Source: Phytophthora hibernalis (Eukaryota > Oomycota > Peronosporomycetes > Peronosporales > Peronosporaceae). From it: DNA of 64,000 nucleotides. Every line of letters begins with the position of its first letter. Positions within the stretch are counted from its first letter, which is position 1. The translations under genes and the position numbers were made by a program. The notes under the pieces are model-generated. The model worked only from the letters and a program-made list of their open reading frames with translations, was not told where the DNA came from and did no database searches. The stretch lies in assembly GCA_012656075.1 (NCBI GenBank), contig JAAKBF010000194.1, positions 310,001-374,000 of the forward strand, in the 5' to 3' direction. This document shows, one piece after another, positions 47,701 to 57,812 of the stretch.

Positions 47701-49543
47701 GTGATATTTCCCATGCTTCCTAAAGCTTTGGGGTCACGGCGGGATACATCGAATACGCGCAAAAGACCACGATCAGTACCCACAGCAAGAAACTTGTTTT
47801 GAAGTGACAGCATCGCCGGTCGGCCTTCAGCTTCCGTGAACGAAATTGTGTTCTTCACGACTCCTGCAAGGTTACAGACCTCGACATGATTTCCGTTCGC
47901 CCGATAAATGGATTCACCACGAACCACCATAGCACTCGAAAAACACTTAAACTGATTAGAGACTTTGGCATCTCCATCTTTCATCTCGTATACTTCCGCT
48001 TTTGACCCGTTCCAGACTACGAGCGTTGATCCGTCGTGGGAAACACCCTTTACCCGTAGCGATGCCTCTATTGTCGACTGTGTGATTGTCACGCCAGACT
48101 GTGCTCCATCTTGGAACTTCTCGATTGAGAGTGTCTTCGGTCGGATTTGAATGACTGCTGTATCTCCACAGAGTGCACGCTGCATGTTGCCCTCGTGCAA
48201 AATGACTACTCCTTCGACGGTATTTGCGTATAACGCAGGGTGGGCACTACTCCAGCCAACGCGTGAGACAGCGCGGCCTACTTCTGCCGTGAAAAGCAAC
48301 TCCCATCGGTACGACACATTTTCGGTGTTTCCAGTACGTTGGGTGGTGTCAATGAAAGACGTGGCACGCCAAAAGAAAACTGCCCCTTGAGCTGTACCCG
48401 CCACGAGAACGCGCTTTCGCGGGGAGAAACTCAGATTATTGACGTTGTAGTTCAGTCCACTTGACTTTGGTAGGCTCAACACGCTGTTCTCTTCGGTACG
48501 AATGTTCCAAAACCGAACCAGTGGCTCGCCAGACGCGATTGCTAGTAGCCCCGGGCCAGCCCACTTGGTTTCAAGCAGTGCACCTTCTCCTGCTAGACTC
48601 AGTTTGACTTTGGTTATTGGCTTTACAGTGCCGTCCGTCGCACCCACTTGATATACAATAAGCTGCACCGCCCGCGTGATGACAATGAGGCGGCTTTGTT
48701 CTTCGAAGAACATCATCGACTCTATTGCGTGGTTCAGCACCTGAATGTCCGAGATATGGCCCAAATCGTCGGCATAGTGAACAGATCCAACCTCACCACC
48801 GAAAAGAACTGAGGGCACGCGTGCTGGGAAAATTGCTCCCTGAACAAGACAAAGCAAGGCAAATTAGGCACAATGAGCCACCTTTGAACGTAAAATACAC
48901 CCACAGTTTGGCGTGGCTGTCCTTTGGTGGCGCTGGCCGCGTGGCGAAGACACAGTGAGTGAAACTGCCCTGACGCGCATACTGCGTACTGGGGTTAGTT
49001 GACACCGACTGTCCACCTTCCACACAGCAAATATGCCGTTCTCATCCGCAGACATGAGTCGGTTGCCTGACGGGGCCCACTTCAGCAGACACACGCGGCC
49101 CGTATGCGGCGAGTTCACTTCGCGGGCCGACTGCTCTTTGAGCACCCACAGCGAGACCATACCTGGTACACAACTCAACAAGAATCAGTGCATATTGGTA
49201 GGATCAACTCAATGGCGTTGAACATACCGTCGCTCCATCCAACCGCGAGAGCTCCGCCACGAGGCTGCCAGGCCATCGACACGATGTCGGCACTGCGAGA
49301 ATAACTCTCCAATCCCTGCTGCTTCTCACCCTGCAATAATAAGAAAACAACCGGTTAATGTATTGTATCTACTTGGTTCCAGACAAACTGTAGGCTGCTA
49401 AATACCGGTACCTCATCCGTGAAGAAGTGGACCTCTCGGTTCTCTAGCGCCACAGCCAGCACCGGGTCCAGTTCGCCCCATACCGAGCAGACCTGCCGCA
49501 GGTTCGCCGGCACCTGCACGTTGTAGTCATAGAACAAGGCCAT
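44796..49543 (-). CDS. IFT140: Intraflagellar transport protein IFT140 (IFT-A core)
   Basis: Exons 49543-49412, 49330-49228, 49162-48901 and 48839-44796 encode about 1,500 residues. The N-terminus MALFYDYNVQVP and WD40 propellers (HTGRVCLLKWAPSGNRLMSA) precede a long TPR solenoid whose sequence is distinctive: [13 protein letters not shown]-type [80 protein letters not shown] and QNLDWRKDSEILKNIMGFYT. IFT140 is a core IFT-A subunit driving retrograde transport in flagella, so it should serve the zoospore. Three small frame breaks (49011 region, extra base at 47366-47369, 46001 region) are inferred. The C-terminus carries five RPxSRE-like repeats and an acidic end (44800-45010). Confidence 0.95.
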
Positions 49544-49758
49544 CCTGTACTGCCGCCACTAGATCTTCGAGTGCATTGCCCGCGTCGCTTCAAGATACAT
49601 ATTCCGTTTCGTAGGCATGCTTAATTTGAGGTTTGATATTAATAAATGTAGTCCACACTAAGTTGTGTTTTGAAACACCATATCGAGATGGAGGTTTGAC
49701 TGGTTGGGCAGCCACTGGTCGTCAAAACTGCTTCCACATTGCTACATACCCAGGGACT

Positions 49759-51561
49759 ATGGTGGTGCAAGCGAAGACGTATGAGGCCAAGGGCAACAGC
49801 TACTCCCAGGGCAACAGCTACTCCCAGGGCAACAGCTACTCCAAGGGAAACAACTACTCCAAAGGCAACAGCTACTCCAAGGGCAACAACCACTCTAAGG
49901 GCAACAACTTCAGCGGCAACAAACGCCCGGCTGGTGGCTATGGAGACGACGCCAAGAAGTCGTTCGTAGACCAGAAGCTGGCCAAGAAGCAGCGCAAGAT
50001 GCAGCGGCCGCACTACGAGATGGTGACGCGCGCCAAGCAGATCTGGAACGTCATCCGCGAGCGCGACGTGGACAAGGCCAAGCGCGCCACGCTCGTGGAC
50101 GAGCTGTACACGCTCGTGAAGGGCAAGATCTACGACGTCGCCGCCAAGCACGATGCGTCGCGCGTCATTCAGTCGCTTATGCAGCACGGCAAGCCCGAGC
50201 ACCGCTCGCAGATTGTGCTCGAGATGAAGGAGCACTTGATCGACCTGGCCAAGATGCAGTACGGCTGCTTCCTCGTGCAGAAGATGATCCGCTACGGCAG
50301 CGTGGCCGACCGCGCCGCTATTGTCAAGTGCATCACGGGTCACGTCGTGCAGGTGGGCACGCACAACATCGCGGCCAATGTGCTCGAGTACGCGCAGGAG
50401 TACCTCAAGCCGTCGCAGCTCACGGCGCTCAAGCTCGAGTTCTACGGACGTGAGTTCGCCTACTTCAACGCTGAGAGCAAGCGTAACCTGGCCGACATCA
50501 TCGCAGGACACCCGGATAAGAAGGCGGACGTGCTCAAGCACCTGAGCACCCTCCTCAACCGCATGGTGGACAAGCAGCTTCTGGGTCTGGCCTTCGTGCA
50601 GTCCCTGCTGTGGGAGTACCTGTGCAATGCGGAGTCCGACGACGTGGTGCAGATGGTGGCGAACGTGCGTGACGCGTCGTTGGCGCTGCTGGCCACGCGC
50701 AACGGAGCTCGCGTGGTGAACAAGTGCCTGTCGCTCGGTGCGGCCAAGGACCGTAAGCGCATTATTAAGGCTCTCAAGGACAAGGTGCTGGAGGCTTGCA
50801 ACCACCCCAGTGGTTACCTCGTGATCATGCGCATCCTGGACGTCGTGGATGACGCCGTTCTTGTGCAGAAGTCCCTTCTGGTGGAGATAAACGACGAGCT
50901 CTTTTCGGTGGCGATGCACCCGAGCGGACGCAAGGTTCTGCTCCAGTTGCTTAACCCGTTGAACAAGAAGTACCTGTCGGCGGATGACCTTGTGCTGCTG
51001 GAGCCTCCCATGATCCCATCGTCTGAGGACCCGAAGGTCATGGTGGTGAACTACAAGAAGGACCCGGACGCTCGTCGCGAGGAACTTGTGGTGGGATTGC
51101 TGCCTAAGCTGGAGGAGATGTGCGTTGAGAATGCCGCTGCGCTGATGCGCTCGAAGGAAGGTCGCGACGTGATTGTTGAGGTTGCGAAGCGGATTGAGAG
51201 CTCTGACCTGGCGGACAGTGTGGCGACCGCCGTGCTGGCGGAGCCTATCGAGGAGGAAGAGGCGCTTCACACTGATGCCAACGGCCACTTCGCTTTGCGT
51301 CGTCTGATCAAGGAAACTTCGCTGGCGGAGCCTCTGCTTTCGGCCGTCGAAGATCAGCTCCCAGTGGGCGTCCACCAACCGTGGTTCGTTCGTGGTCCTC
51401 GCTTTCCTGGAGGCTGAGAAAGCCCCAAGAACGCTGCTGAGGTTGTCAAGAAGGCGCTCAAGCCTGCGATGGAAGACCTGAAGAAGCTCGTCGACACGCA
51501 GAAGGGCACTAAATTACTTCTCGAGAAGCTCAATAGAGAGGAGATAGCTCAAACTTTATAG
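49759..51561 (+). CDS. Puf6-type pumilio-repeat RNA-binding protein
   Basis: The ATG at 49759 opens MVVQAKTYEAK, followed by a tandem GNSYSKG-type repeat (49793-49917), a basic segment, and then diverged PUM repeats (YDVAAKHDASRVIQSLMQHG, LAKMQYGCFLVQKMIRYGSV) with a CPL-type C-terminal half (ASLALLATRNGARVVNKCLS, EACNHPSGYLVIMRILDVVD). Puf6 relatives are nucleolar and work in 60S assembly and mRNA repression. Near 51362 the frame shifts by one (restoring WASTNRGSFVVLAFLEAEKA) and at the C-run 51423-51426 it shifts back (restoring PKNAAEVVKKALKPAMEDLK), ending at TAG 51559-51561. Without the repairs the protein would stop at 51417. Confidence 0.88.
49793..49917 (+). repeat. 18-base tandem repeats encoding GNSYSKG
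   Basis: About seven 18-base units (GGCAACAGCTACTCCAAG with variants) lie head to tail inside the Puf6 N-terminus, encoding GNSYSQ/GNSYSK/GNNYSK/GNNHSK. The units are close in sequence, so they look recently expanded and likely vary in number. Confidence 0.85.
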
Positions 51562-52041
51562 ATCCACAGGTTTTTCGTTGTCTTCCATGCTCGTTTTGCG
51601 TTTCTTTGGACACGCTATTGCTCGACAAAGTTTAGTGCTAATTGTCGCCTCGGAGGTACATGTATCTGTAGCGCTGCTTTCTGCTTAATCCTCCTCCTCG
51701 CAATGTCCTGTAATAGCGATACACGTATCCATGACTACGCCGCTCAGGACGCACCGAGCAGGTCCTGCTACGTGAGCTTCCTGCTCAGCAAGAAACGCAC
51801 ACGAATCTTCAAGATTCGAACGCCAAGATCCGCGAAAGTGACTGTCCACTGGAAACCAGAGGTGAAGAATATGTTCGAAGAAAATATATTCTGTTTAAAT
51901 AATGTTGGTGGGGTGACTACCATAAAATACACACGACGGCCACTTAGGCCAGGAGGCGAGGACGGATGGGGCCGATGGCCGAGTACGGGAGCGCACTCGC
52001 CAGCGACAGCTCGCGGATGGACGGCAGCTTGTAGCCGCTGA

Positions 52042-52784
52042 TCATCTTGCGGGCGGGGAGAGCACCGGCAGACTGAAGCCCGGCGTTGCGTTCATTGGAG
52101 GGGACAGCACTTGAGGCTGACATTGCACCGGCTTGGCCACAACAGACTCCGAGGTCGCGTCTGGACGCGGAGAATGGGTTTGCACTTGTCTGCAGCAGCG
52201 ACGCTGGAGGCCGCCACCGCCGCGCGCTTGGCCGGCTGCTCCTCCTCGCAAGAGGCTTTGCGCTTGCGCGACTTCTTGCTCTGGCGCTTGACCAGCGACA
52301 TCTCGCTGTAGTTGTCCCGCGTGAAGTGCTCGCGACTGTACGTGGGGAACTGGGCGCGGGCCTTGCTCCACTTGCGGAAGCCGAAGTAGTTGAGCTGGCG
52401 CTGGAAGCTCGAGAAGTTCTTGTTCTTGAAGTACTTGGGCAGGATCTGGGCGGCCATGGCCTCCTTGTCCAGGATCTGGAACGCCATGCCGTCCTCGGCC
52501 CAGCGGATGATCTTGGCGTTCTCACGTCGCAGCATCTGGTGCAGGTGCAGTAGGAAGGGGGCCACCCAGCCGCGCTTTGGGGCCTCCTCGCTGGAGGACG
52601 CACTGTTCGTACTGGAGCAACTGGCCACCGACGTCGCAGGGGACGGAGGGCATACGGGCTCGACCTCAGCGGAAAGCAAGTCTTGGACGTTCATTGCGAC
52701 GCTTGTGCTCAACACGGCGAATTCGGAAATGAGACTGGCAGGCGTTCGACCGGTGCGTGTTTCTGCCTTGCTGTCGAGGCCCAT
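52042..52784 (-). CDS. Heat-shock transcription factor, left copy
   Basis: This HSF-type factor of about 247 residues starts at 52784. After an acidic Ser-rich N-terminus of about 75 residues, the winged-helix DNA-binding domain is complete: APFLLHLHQMLRRENAKIIR, IRWAEDGMAFQILDKEAMAA, LPKYFKNKNFSSFQRQLNYF, GFRKW. The recognition helix FSSFQRQLNYFGF is canonical. A basic cluster (KRQSKKSRKRK) follows as a likely nuclear signal; no long leucine-zipper heptad region is seen. Compared with the right copy, one C is missing near 52171, which changes the frame after KCKPIL and would alter the last third. Whether that is real or an error is unknown. Intron-free. Confidence 0.88.
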
Positions 52785-53665
52785 AGTGAATCGCTATAGT
52801 TTTTCTTTTTTGAATCCAGATTCGTCGGAAAGAGGATACATCCGGGATTGAATGCCCGGCACCTCACGCGAATCTTGGTGTGGGTAGAACAACCTTGCGA
52901 GACAGTGGCCGTTGCGTGCTGCAATTTGCTTTCGAGTTGATGACCGCTACCATAATGCGGCTAACCACTTTTATAGCTAAGCTTAGGAGCGGATCTGTAG
53001 TCGCGCCACTTGCATGCCACCGAGTAGAGAAACCTAGCGAAAACGCGGGGCATCGGGGTTCCTTTCGCTAATGACGGGGCAAGCCTGTTCCCTCCCGATT
53101 TGTCGATGGTCCGCCGAGATTCCCTCAGCTTGAGTTTGTAAAGCCGAGCGAATCTTGGGTTGCATCTGCAGCATCCCAGTGTAGGTTTCAGTCGGGAAAC
53201 CACCAATGTTTAACACCAATGGCGAAATGCCGCTACCAACCTCGATTGCATTGCGCAGGAATTTGCTCGGCACTGGGTTCTCTCTCGTAGGACCGGCTAA
53301 AGCCGCAATGGATCCTGAAAGGCAAGCACTGCCGAACTAGATAGCTGCAGGAAGTCTGCTCTGGGCAACCAGCTCAAAGATTCTGTTTCTATAATACCAG
53401 TACGCAATTGTTGCCATGTTTTTGAATTTCCTGAATCCTGCTTCATCAGCACAACCTTCTAAGCTACAACTTCCGCCTGGAACTCGATCGAAGTTGACGG
53501 CGCATTATGAACCTCCGCTTGGATACAACTAGTACACATTTGAGGCAATGCCTGCCAGGTAGATATGCGAACTACCGGTAGATTTAATTTCGAGTGAGCC
53601 GATAATTATGCTGCATTTTGGACCATTTTAAGGTCACTTTCACAAACAAATCTTCAAACGCCGCA
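52785..53665. other. Upstream region of left HSF copy within the repeat arm
   Basis: This 881-base stretch is identical apart from a few bases to 55885-56764. It holds an open frame of about 80 residues (complement of 53034-53273, containing SPLVLNIGGFPTETYTG) that is also open in the other arm. I see no family match, so a gene remnant or chance frame is likely. It ends with TACCGGTA at 53573. Confidence 0.6.
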
Positions 53666-53808
53666 ATTGTTCACGAGTTCACATCCTGTTTTTCTGTCTC
53701 CTGTAGCTTTTGCTCCATTAGAGATAGATACATGTACTGATAAATCTTGCCTGGGTTGGTTGGACAAGCAAAACTTCTCGAATGGTTTCGGTCAACGTCT
53801 CGACAACT

Positions 53809-54834
53809 TTAATCGTCGCTATCGTCATCGTCCTCGGAGGTATCTGTAGCGTCAATTTCTTCTTCGCCCTCATCCTCGTCGCTGTCGTGAAACGCTACAA
53901 TGGGGTTTCCTTCTCGCCAATTCTTCATCAGCTCCAAAATTTGTGGATGCGTGTGCAGAATAGCGAGGTGAGAGAAGTCTCTCCAAACTATTCGAGATTG
54001 TCTTGGGTTAGTGATGATGAATTCAAAAGATTTTTGTTGAGCTTACCTTGTTCGGTTTATCAGCCAGCTCGGCATCGCACTGCTGCAGCATGTTCATCAG
54101 GAGATTCACACTCCCACCGGTAGCCGCGTAGTGCAACGCTGTCATGCCTTGAGCCTACACACAATTCACTCTGAATAATGTTTACAGAATTGTGGCTTGG
54201 ATCCTTGTACCGGTACGTACATCTTGCAATGTGAGATCTGAGCCAGCGTTCAGGAATACCATCTAGCTGATGTAGGGGTGTCCCTCCTTCAGCACAGAGC
54301 ATCAGCGGCGTCTGTCAAACACCTACGAATCGCGTGGTCAACAATACGCTCAACATGTAACACGCAACATGATGGACATTTACATTTCGTGCATCAACCG
54401 AAGCACCGAGCTCGATAAGGGTTTCTGCTGCGAGTTTGCTTTCACCGACGACGGTCAACATCAATGGGGTTGTACCCACCGATCTTGAACATTCAAGTTG
54501 GCACCATACTTAGCAAGCAGACGCACGATGTCTAGGTTGCCAACGCGACTTGCCCAGTGCAGGGGTGTCCAGCCATCTCTCTAAGCAGCGACAATCGTTT
54601 CACACGCATTACGTTATTGTCTGTACCACGGCCCGACATTCTCGCCGAAGCACGAACACGTACATCTTTCTTACTGAGCGACGCTCCCTTTTTCAGCAAG
54701 ACGTGACAGATGCTCGTCCGGTGCAGTGTGCACGCCCAGTGCAATGCATTTCTACCGTCGGAGCCGTTGGCGTTGATGTCAATCTTGTTTGCAATGCCAG
54801 ACAGAATTTCGTCCACGTTGTCTACGCGTGGTAG
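53809..54834 (-). CDS. Ankyrin-repeat protein with acidic C-terminus, start unresolved
   Basis: This gene sits in the spacer between the repeat arms. Ankyrin units are clear: DINANGSDGRNALHWACTLH, RDGWTPLHWASRVGNLDIVR, TPLMLTVVGESKLAAETLIE, TPLMLCAEGG and GETSLHLAILHTHPQILELM. The C-terminus is strongly acidic (DEDEGEEEIDATDTSEDDDD) and ends at 53809. Several short introns separate the units. Four or so small frame breaks (near 54469, 54260, 53990 and others) are needed to keep the repeats running. The first exon is not resolved; coding signal begins near the acceptor around 54834. No other domain is attached, so this is a protein-interaction module of unknown target. Confidence 0.7.
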
Positions 54835-54981
54835 TAAGCAGAGTAGTGTATGTCAGTCATTCAGTTTGTAAGCTTTGCCGTGATAGCCATCGTGCCTATT
54901 TTCGCAGCTAGTGTAAAGCCATCGGCAATTCTGCCGGCTCGTTTTGCTTCCTAGAACCATAGGCACAGAACGCAATGGTGT

Positions 54982-55808
54982 TTAGTAAGGAGGCACTGAA
55001 AACCCACGAAAGGGAATCCGTACATCGTAGGAATGCGACAGCCGCCAGAGCACATAGGTGACGGCAGCAAACGGGATTGCAGCTATGGCAAACGTATGCG
55101 TTGATCCTGTCTCGATGCATGTGAACGTATTGATCTTCATGGTATCGCGGCACTGCTCGTCATACGCCGTCACCATGCGCTGCCACAGCGCCACGGCCGG
55201 GATTAGCGTCACCGTCTCAAAGAGCGAGCACATCACAGGCGTGACCAGCGTGGCCTCCTTCCCCTCTCCATTCCACGTGGGGATTTTGATATTCAAGGCC
55301 ACCATGGCGCTGGATAGGAAACTGACAATAGCGGCGATCAGTGCCAAGACAATGAAAGCTCTCGTGGCTGTTGCATCCTCTAAACACCACGGATCGCTGG
55401 AGGAAACCACCGAGAGGGCGCTGCAAACTCGAGCGTCAGTTAGCAGGAGCAACAGTAGAAAACTTCAGTCTAGAGACGCTACCAGAAGTGGCTGTAGATC
55501 GTGAAAGGCTGGGCCGCCGACTTGACGTCGGAGCTGTCGACCGCGGCGCCAGCGTTGATGAGTTTGTAGCGCACGCCAGTCCCTGAACCGCAGATAATGC
55601 GTCACAAAAGGTATCCTGTGTGAGATTCGATCGCCCTACAGTACTCAAGTCGTTTGTATCGCACCGTGAGGAACCAGAGGCCGATGTCTACGGAGTTGAC
55701 GGCGTCATGAGCCCATTTTTGGCCGCTGGTAGCAGCCAGCAGCAACACCAACGACACGAAGCTGCACATGTTGCCTGCGCAGTGAGTGCAGATCATTAGT
55801 TTGCCCAT
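54982..55808 (-). CDS. Four-TM membrane protein of unknown function
   Basis: Three exons begin MGKLMICTHCAGNMCSFVSL, with a first hydrophobic span (MCSFVSLVLLLAATSG). They continue with GVRYKLINAGAAVDSSDVKS and a span AFIVLALIAAIVSFLSSAMV, then a span near MCSLFETVTLIPAVALW and a final one, HTFAIAAIPFAAVTYVLW, ending GFSVPPY at 54982. Paired cysteines in the loops (FCALSV, DPWCLED, EQCRDT, FTCIET) and the four-span plan recall claudin/PMP22-type proteins, but I cannot assign a family. The join of exon 1 to exon 2 is one base out of phase as written. It is divergent from the right repeat arm, whose edge lies 77 bases upstream of the start. Confidence 0.65.
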
Positions 55809-55884
55809 GTAGCGAGAGGTTCAGGGGACTCCACTCAGACCACGCACCAAGCAGGAAGCGCACACGAATCTTCATAATGCAGAC

Positions 55885-56764
55885 TGCGGCGTTTGAAGAT
55901 TTGTTTGTGAAAGTGACCTTAAAATGGTCCAAAATGCAGCATAATTATCGGCTCACTCGAAATTAAATCTACCGGTAGTTCGCATATCTACCTGGCAGGC
56001 ATTGCCTCAAATGTGTACTAGTTGTATCCAAGCGGAGGTTCATAATGCGCCGTCAACTTCGATCGAGTTCCAGGCGGAAGTTGTAGCTTAGAAGGTTGTG
56101 CTGATGAAGCAGGATTCAGGAAATTCAAAAACATGGCAACAATTGCGTACTGGTATTATAGAAACAGAATCTTTGAGCTGGTTGCCCAGAGCAGACTTCC
56201 TGCAGCTATCTAGTTCGGCAGTGCTTGCCTTTCAGGATCCATTGCGGCTTTAGCCGGTCCTACGAAGAGAACCCAGTGCCGAGCAAATTCCTGCGCAATG
56301 CAATCGAGGTTGGTAGCGGCATTTCGCCATTGGTGTTAAACATTGGTGGTTTCCCGACTGAAACCTACACTGGGATGCTGCAGATGCAACCCAAGATTCG
56401 CTCGGCTTTACAAACTCAAGCTGAGGGAATCTCGGCGGACCATCGACAAATCGGGAGGGAACAGGCTTGCCCCGTCATTAGCGAAAGGAACCCCGATGCC
56501 CCGCGTTTTCGCTAGGTTTCTCTACTCGGTGGCATGCAAGTGGCGCGACTACAGATCCGCTCCTAAGCTTAGCTATAAAAGTGGTTAGCCGCATTATGGT
56601 AGCGGTCATCAACTCGAAAGCAAATTGCAGCACGCAACGGCCACTGTCTCGCAAGGTTGCCCTACCCACACCAAGATTCGCGTGAGGTGCCGGGCATTCA
56701 ATCCCGGATGTATCCTCTTTCCGACGAATCTGGATTCAAAAAAGAAAAACTATAGCGATTCACT
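55885..56764. other. Upstream region of right HSF copy within the repeat arm
   Basis: This is the 880-base counterpart of the left-arm upstream region. An open frame of about 96 residues (56225-56515, SKFLRNAIEVGSGISPLVLN) is longer here than in the left arm because of one base difference near 56264. TACCGGTA occurs at 55970. No gene is recognised. Confidence 0.55.
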
Positions 56765-57508
56765 ATGGGCCTCGACAGCAAGGCAGAAACACGCACCGGT
56801 CGAACGCCTGCCAGTCTCATTTCCGAATTCGCCGTGTTGAGCACAAGCGTCGCAATGAACGTCCAAGACTTGCTTTCCGCTGAGGTCGAGCCCGTATGCC
56901 CTCCGTCCCCTGCGACGTCGGTGGCCAGTTGCTCCAGTACGAACAGTGCGTCCTCCAGCGAGGAGGCCCCAAAGCGCGGCTGGGTGGCCCCCTTCCTACT
57001 GCACCTGCACCAGATGCTGCGACGTGAGAACGCCAAGATCATCCGCTGGGCCGAGGACGGCATGGCGTTCCAGATCCTGGACAAGGAGGCCATGGCCGCC
57101 CAGATCCTGCCCAAGTACTTCAAGAACAAGAACTTCTCGAGCTTCCAGCGCCAGCTCAACTACTTCGGCTTCCGCAAGTGGAGCAAGGCCCGCGCCCAGT
57201 TCCCCACGTACAGTCGCGAGCACTTCACGCGGGACAACTACAGCGAGATGTCGCTGGTCAAGCGCCAGAGCAAGAAGTCGCGCAAGCGCAAAGCCTCTTG
57301 CGAGGAGGAGCAGCCGGCCAAGCGCGCGGCGGTGGCGGCCTCCAGCGTCGCTGCTGCAGACAAGTGCAAACCCATTCTCCCGCGTCCAGACGCGACCTCG
57401 GAGTCTGTTGTGGCCAAGCCGGTGCAATGTCAGCCTCAAGTGCTGTCCCCTCCAATGAACGCAACGCCGGGCTTCAGTCTGCCGGTGCTCTCCCCGCCCG
57501 CAAGATGA
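56765..57508 (+). CDS. Heat-shock transcription factor, right copy
   Basis: This copy is 247 residues and intron-free, with the same acidic N-terminus, complete HSF winged-helix domain (APFLLHLHQML to NYFGFRKW), and KRQSKKSRKRK basic cluster as the left copy. HSF proteins trimerise and bind nGAAn arrays to activate chaperone genes; this one lacks an obvious long heptad-repeat region. The frame stops at 57508 in both copies. One extra C in the run at 57497-57500 would extend it through ARKMISGYKLPSIRELSLAS to 57606, a segment with clear protein character, so the true C-terminus may be longer. Because both copies share that C-run, the short form may instead be real. Confidence 0.9.
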   Translation: MGLDSKAETRTGRTPASLISEFAVLSTSVAMNVQDLLSAEVEPVCPPSPATSVASCSSTNSASSSEEAPKRGWVAPFLLHLHQMLRRENAKIIRWAEDGMAFQILDKEAMAAQILPKYFKNKNFSSFQRQLNYFGFRKWSKARAQFPTYSREHFTRDNYSEMSLVKRQSKKSRKRKASCEEEQPAKRAAVAASSVAAADKCKPILPRPDATSESVVAKPVQCQPQVLSPPMNATPGFSLPVLSPPAR

Positions 57509-57812
57509 TCAGCGGCTACAAGCTGCCGTCCATCCGCGAGCTGTCGCTGGCGAGTGCGCTCCCGTACTCGGCCATCGGCCCCATCCGTCCTCGCCTCCTG
57601 GCCTAAGTGGCCGTCGTGTGTATTTTATGGTAGTCACCCCACCAACATTATTTAAACAGAAGTATCTTTTCTTGACATTTCTTTTCAAAATACGGGTAAA
57701 AAATTCGGAGCCATTCTCTAATTGCGGGAACCGACCGTTGCAAGATCCCGTTGAACGGGCAGTTGGTACCACTTCAAGTTTTCCTCTTCAGAGCACAAGC
57801 CATCAAGTGCAA

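Larger units (their letters stand above)
51889..53665. repeat. Left arm of a 1.78-kb inverted repeat
   Basis: This arm is the reverse complement of 55885-57661 over 1,777 bases with only a handful of differences. Those I found are one base fewer in a C-run of the HSF gene (near 52171), one extra base near 53284, and base changes near 52887. It contains one HSF gene and its upstream region. The ends are sharp: outward of 51889 and inward of 53665 the two copies diverge within a few bases. Confidence 0.92.
55885..57661. repeat. Right arm of a 1.78-kb inverted repeat
   Basis: This arm is the inverted partner of 51889-53665 with near-complete identity across 1,777 bases. It begins inside TGCGGCGTTTGAAGATTTG and ends in ATTATTTAAACAGAA, just upstream of the dipeptidase gene. 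The spacer to the left arm is 2,219 bases. Confidence 0.92.

Noticed and set aside
49639..51378. 579-codon minus-strand frame opposite Puf6
   Set aside because: It is the mirror of a GC-rich, codon-biased gene; composition is His/Leu/Val/Arg-rich without any domain.
56690..56765. Heat-shock element in the HSF promoter (autoregulation)
   Set aside because: TTC and GAA triplets occur, but with four- and six-base gaps, not the two-base spacing that an HSE requires.
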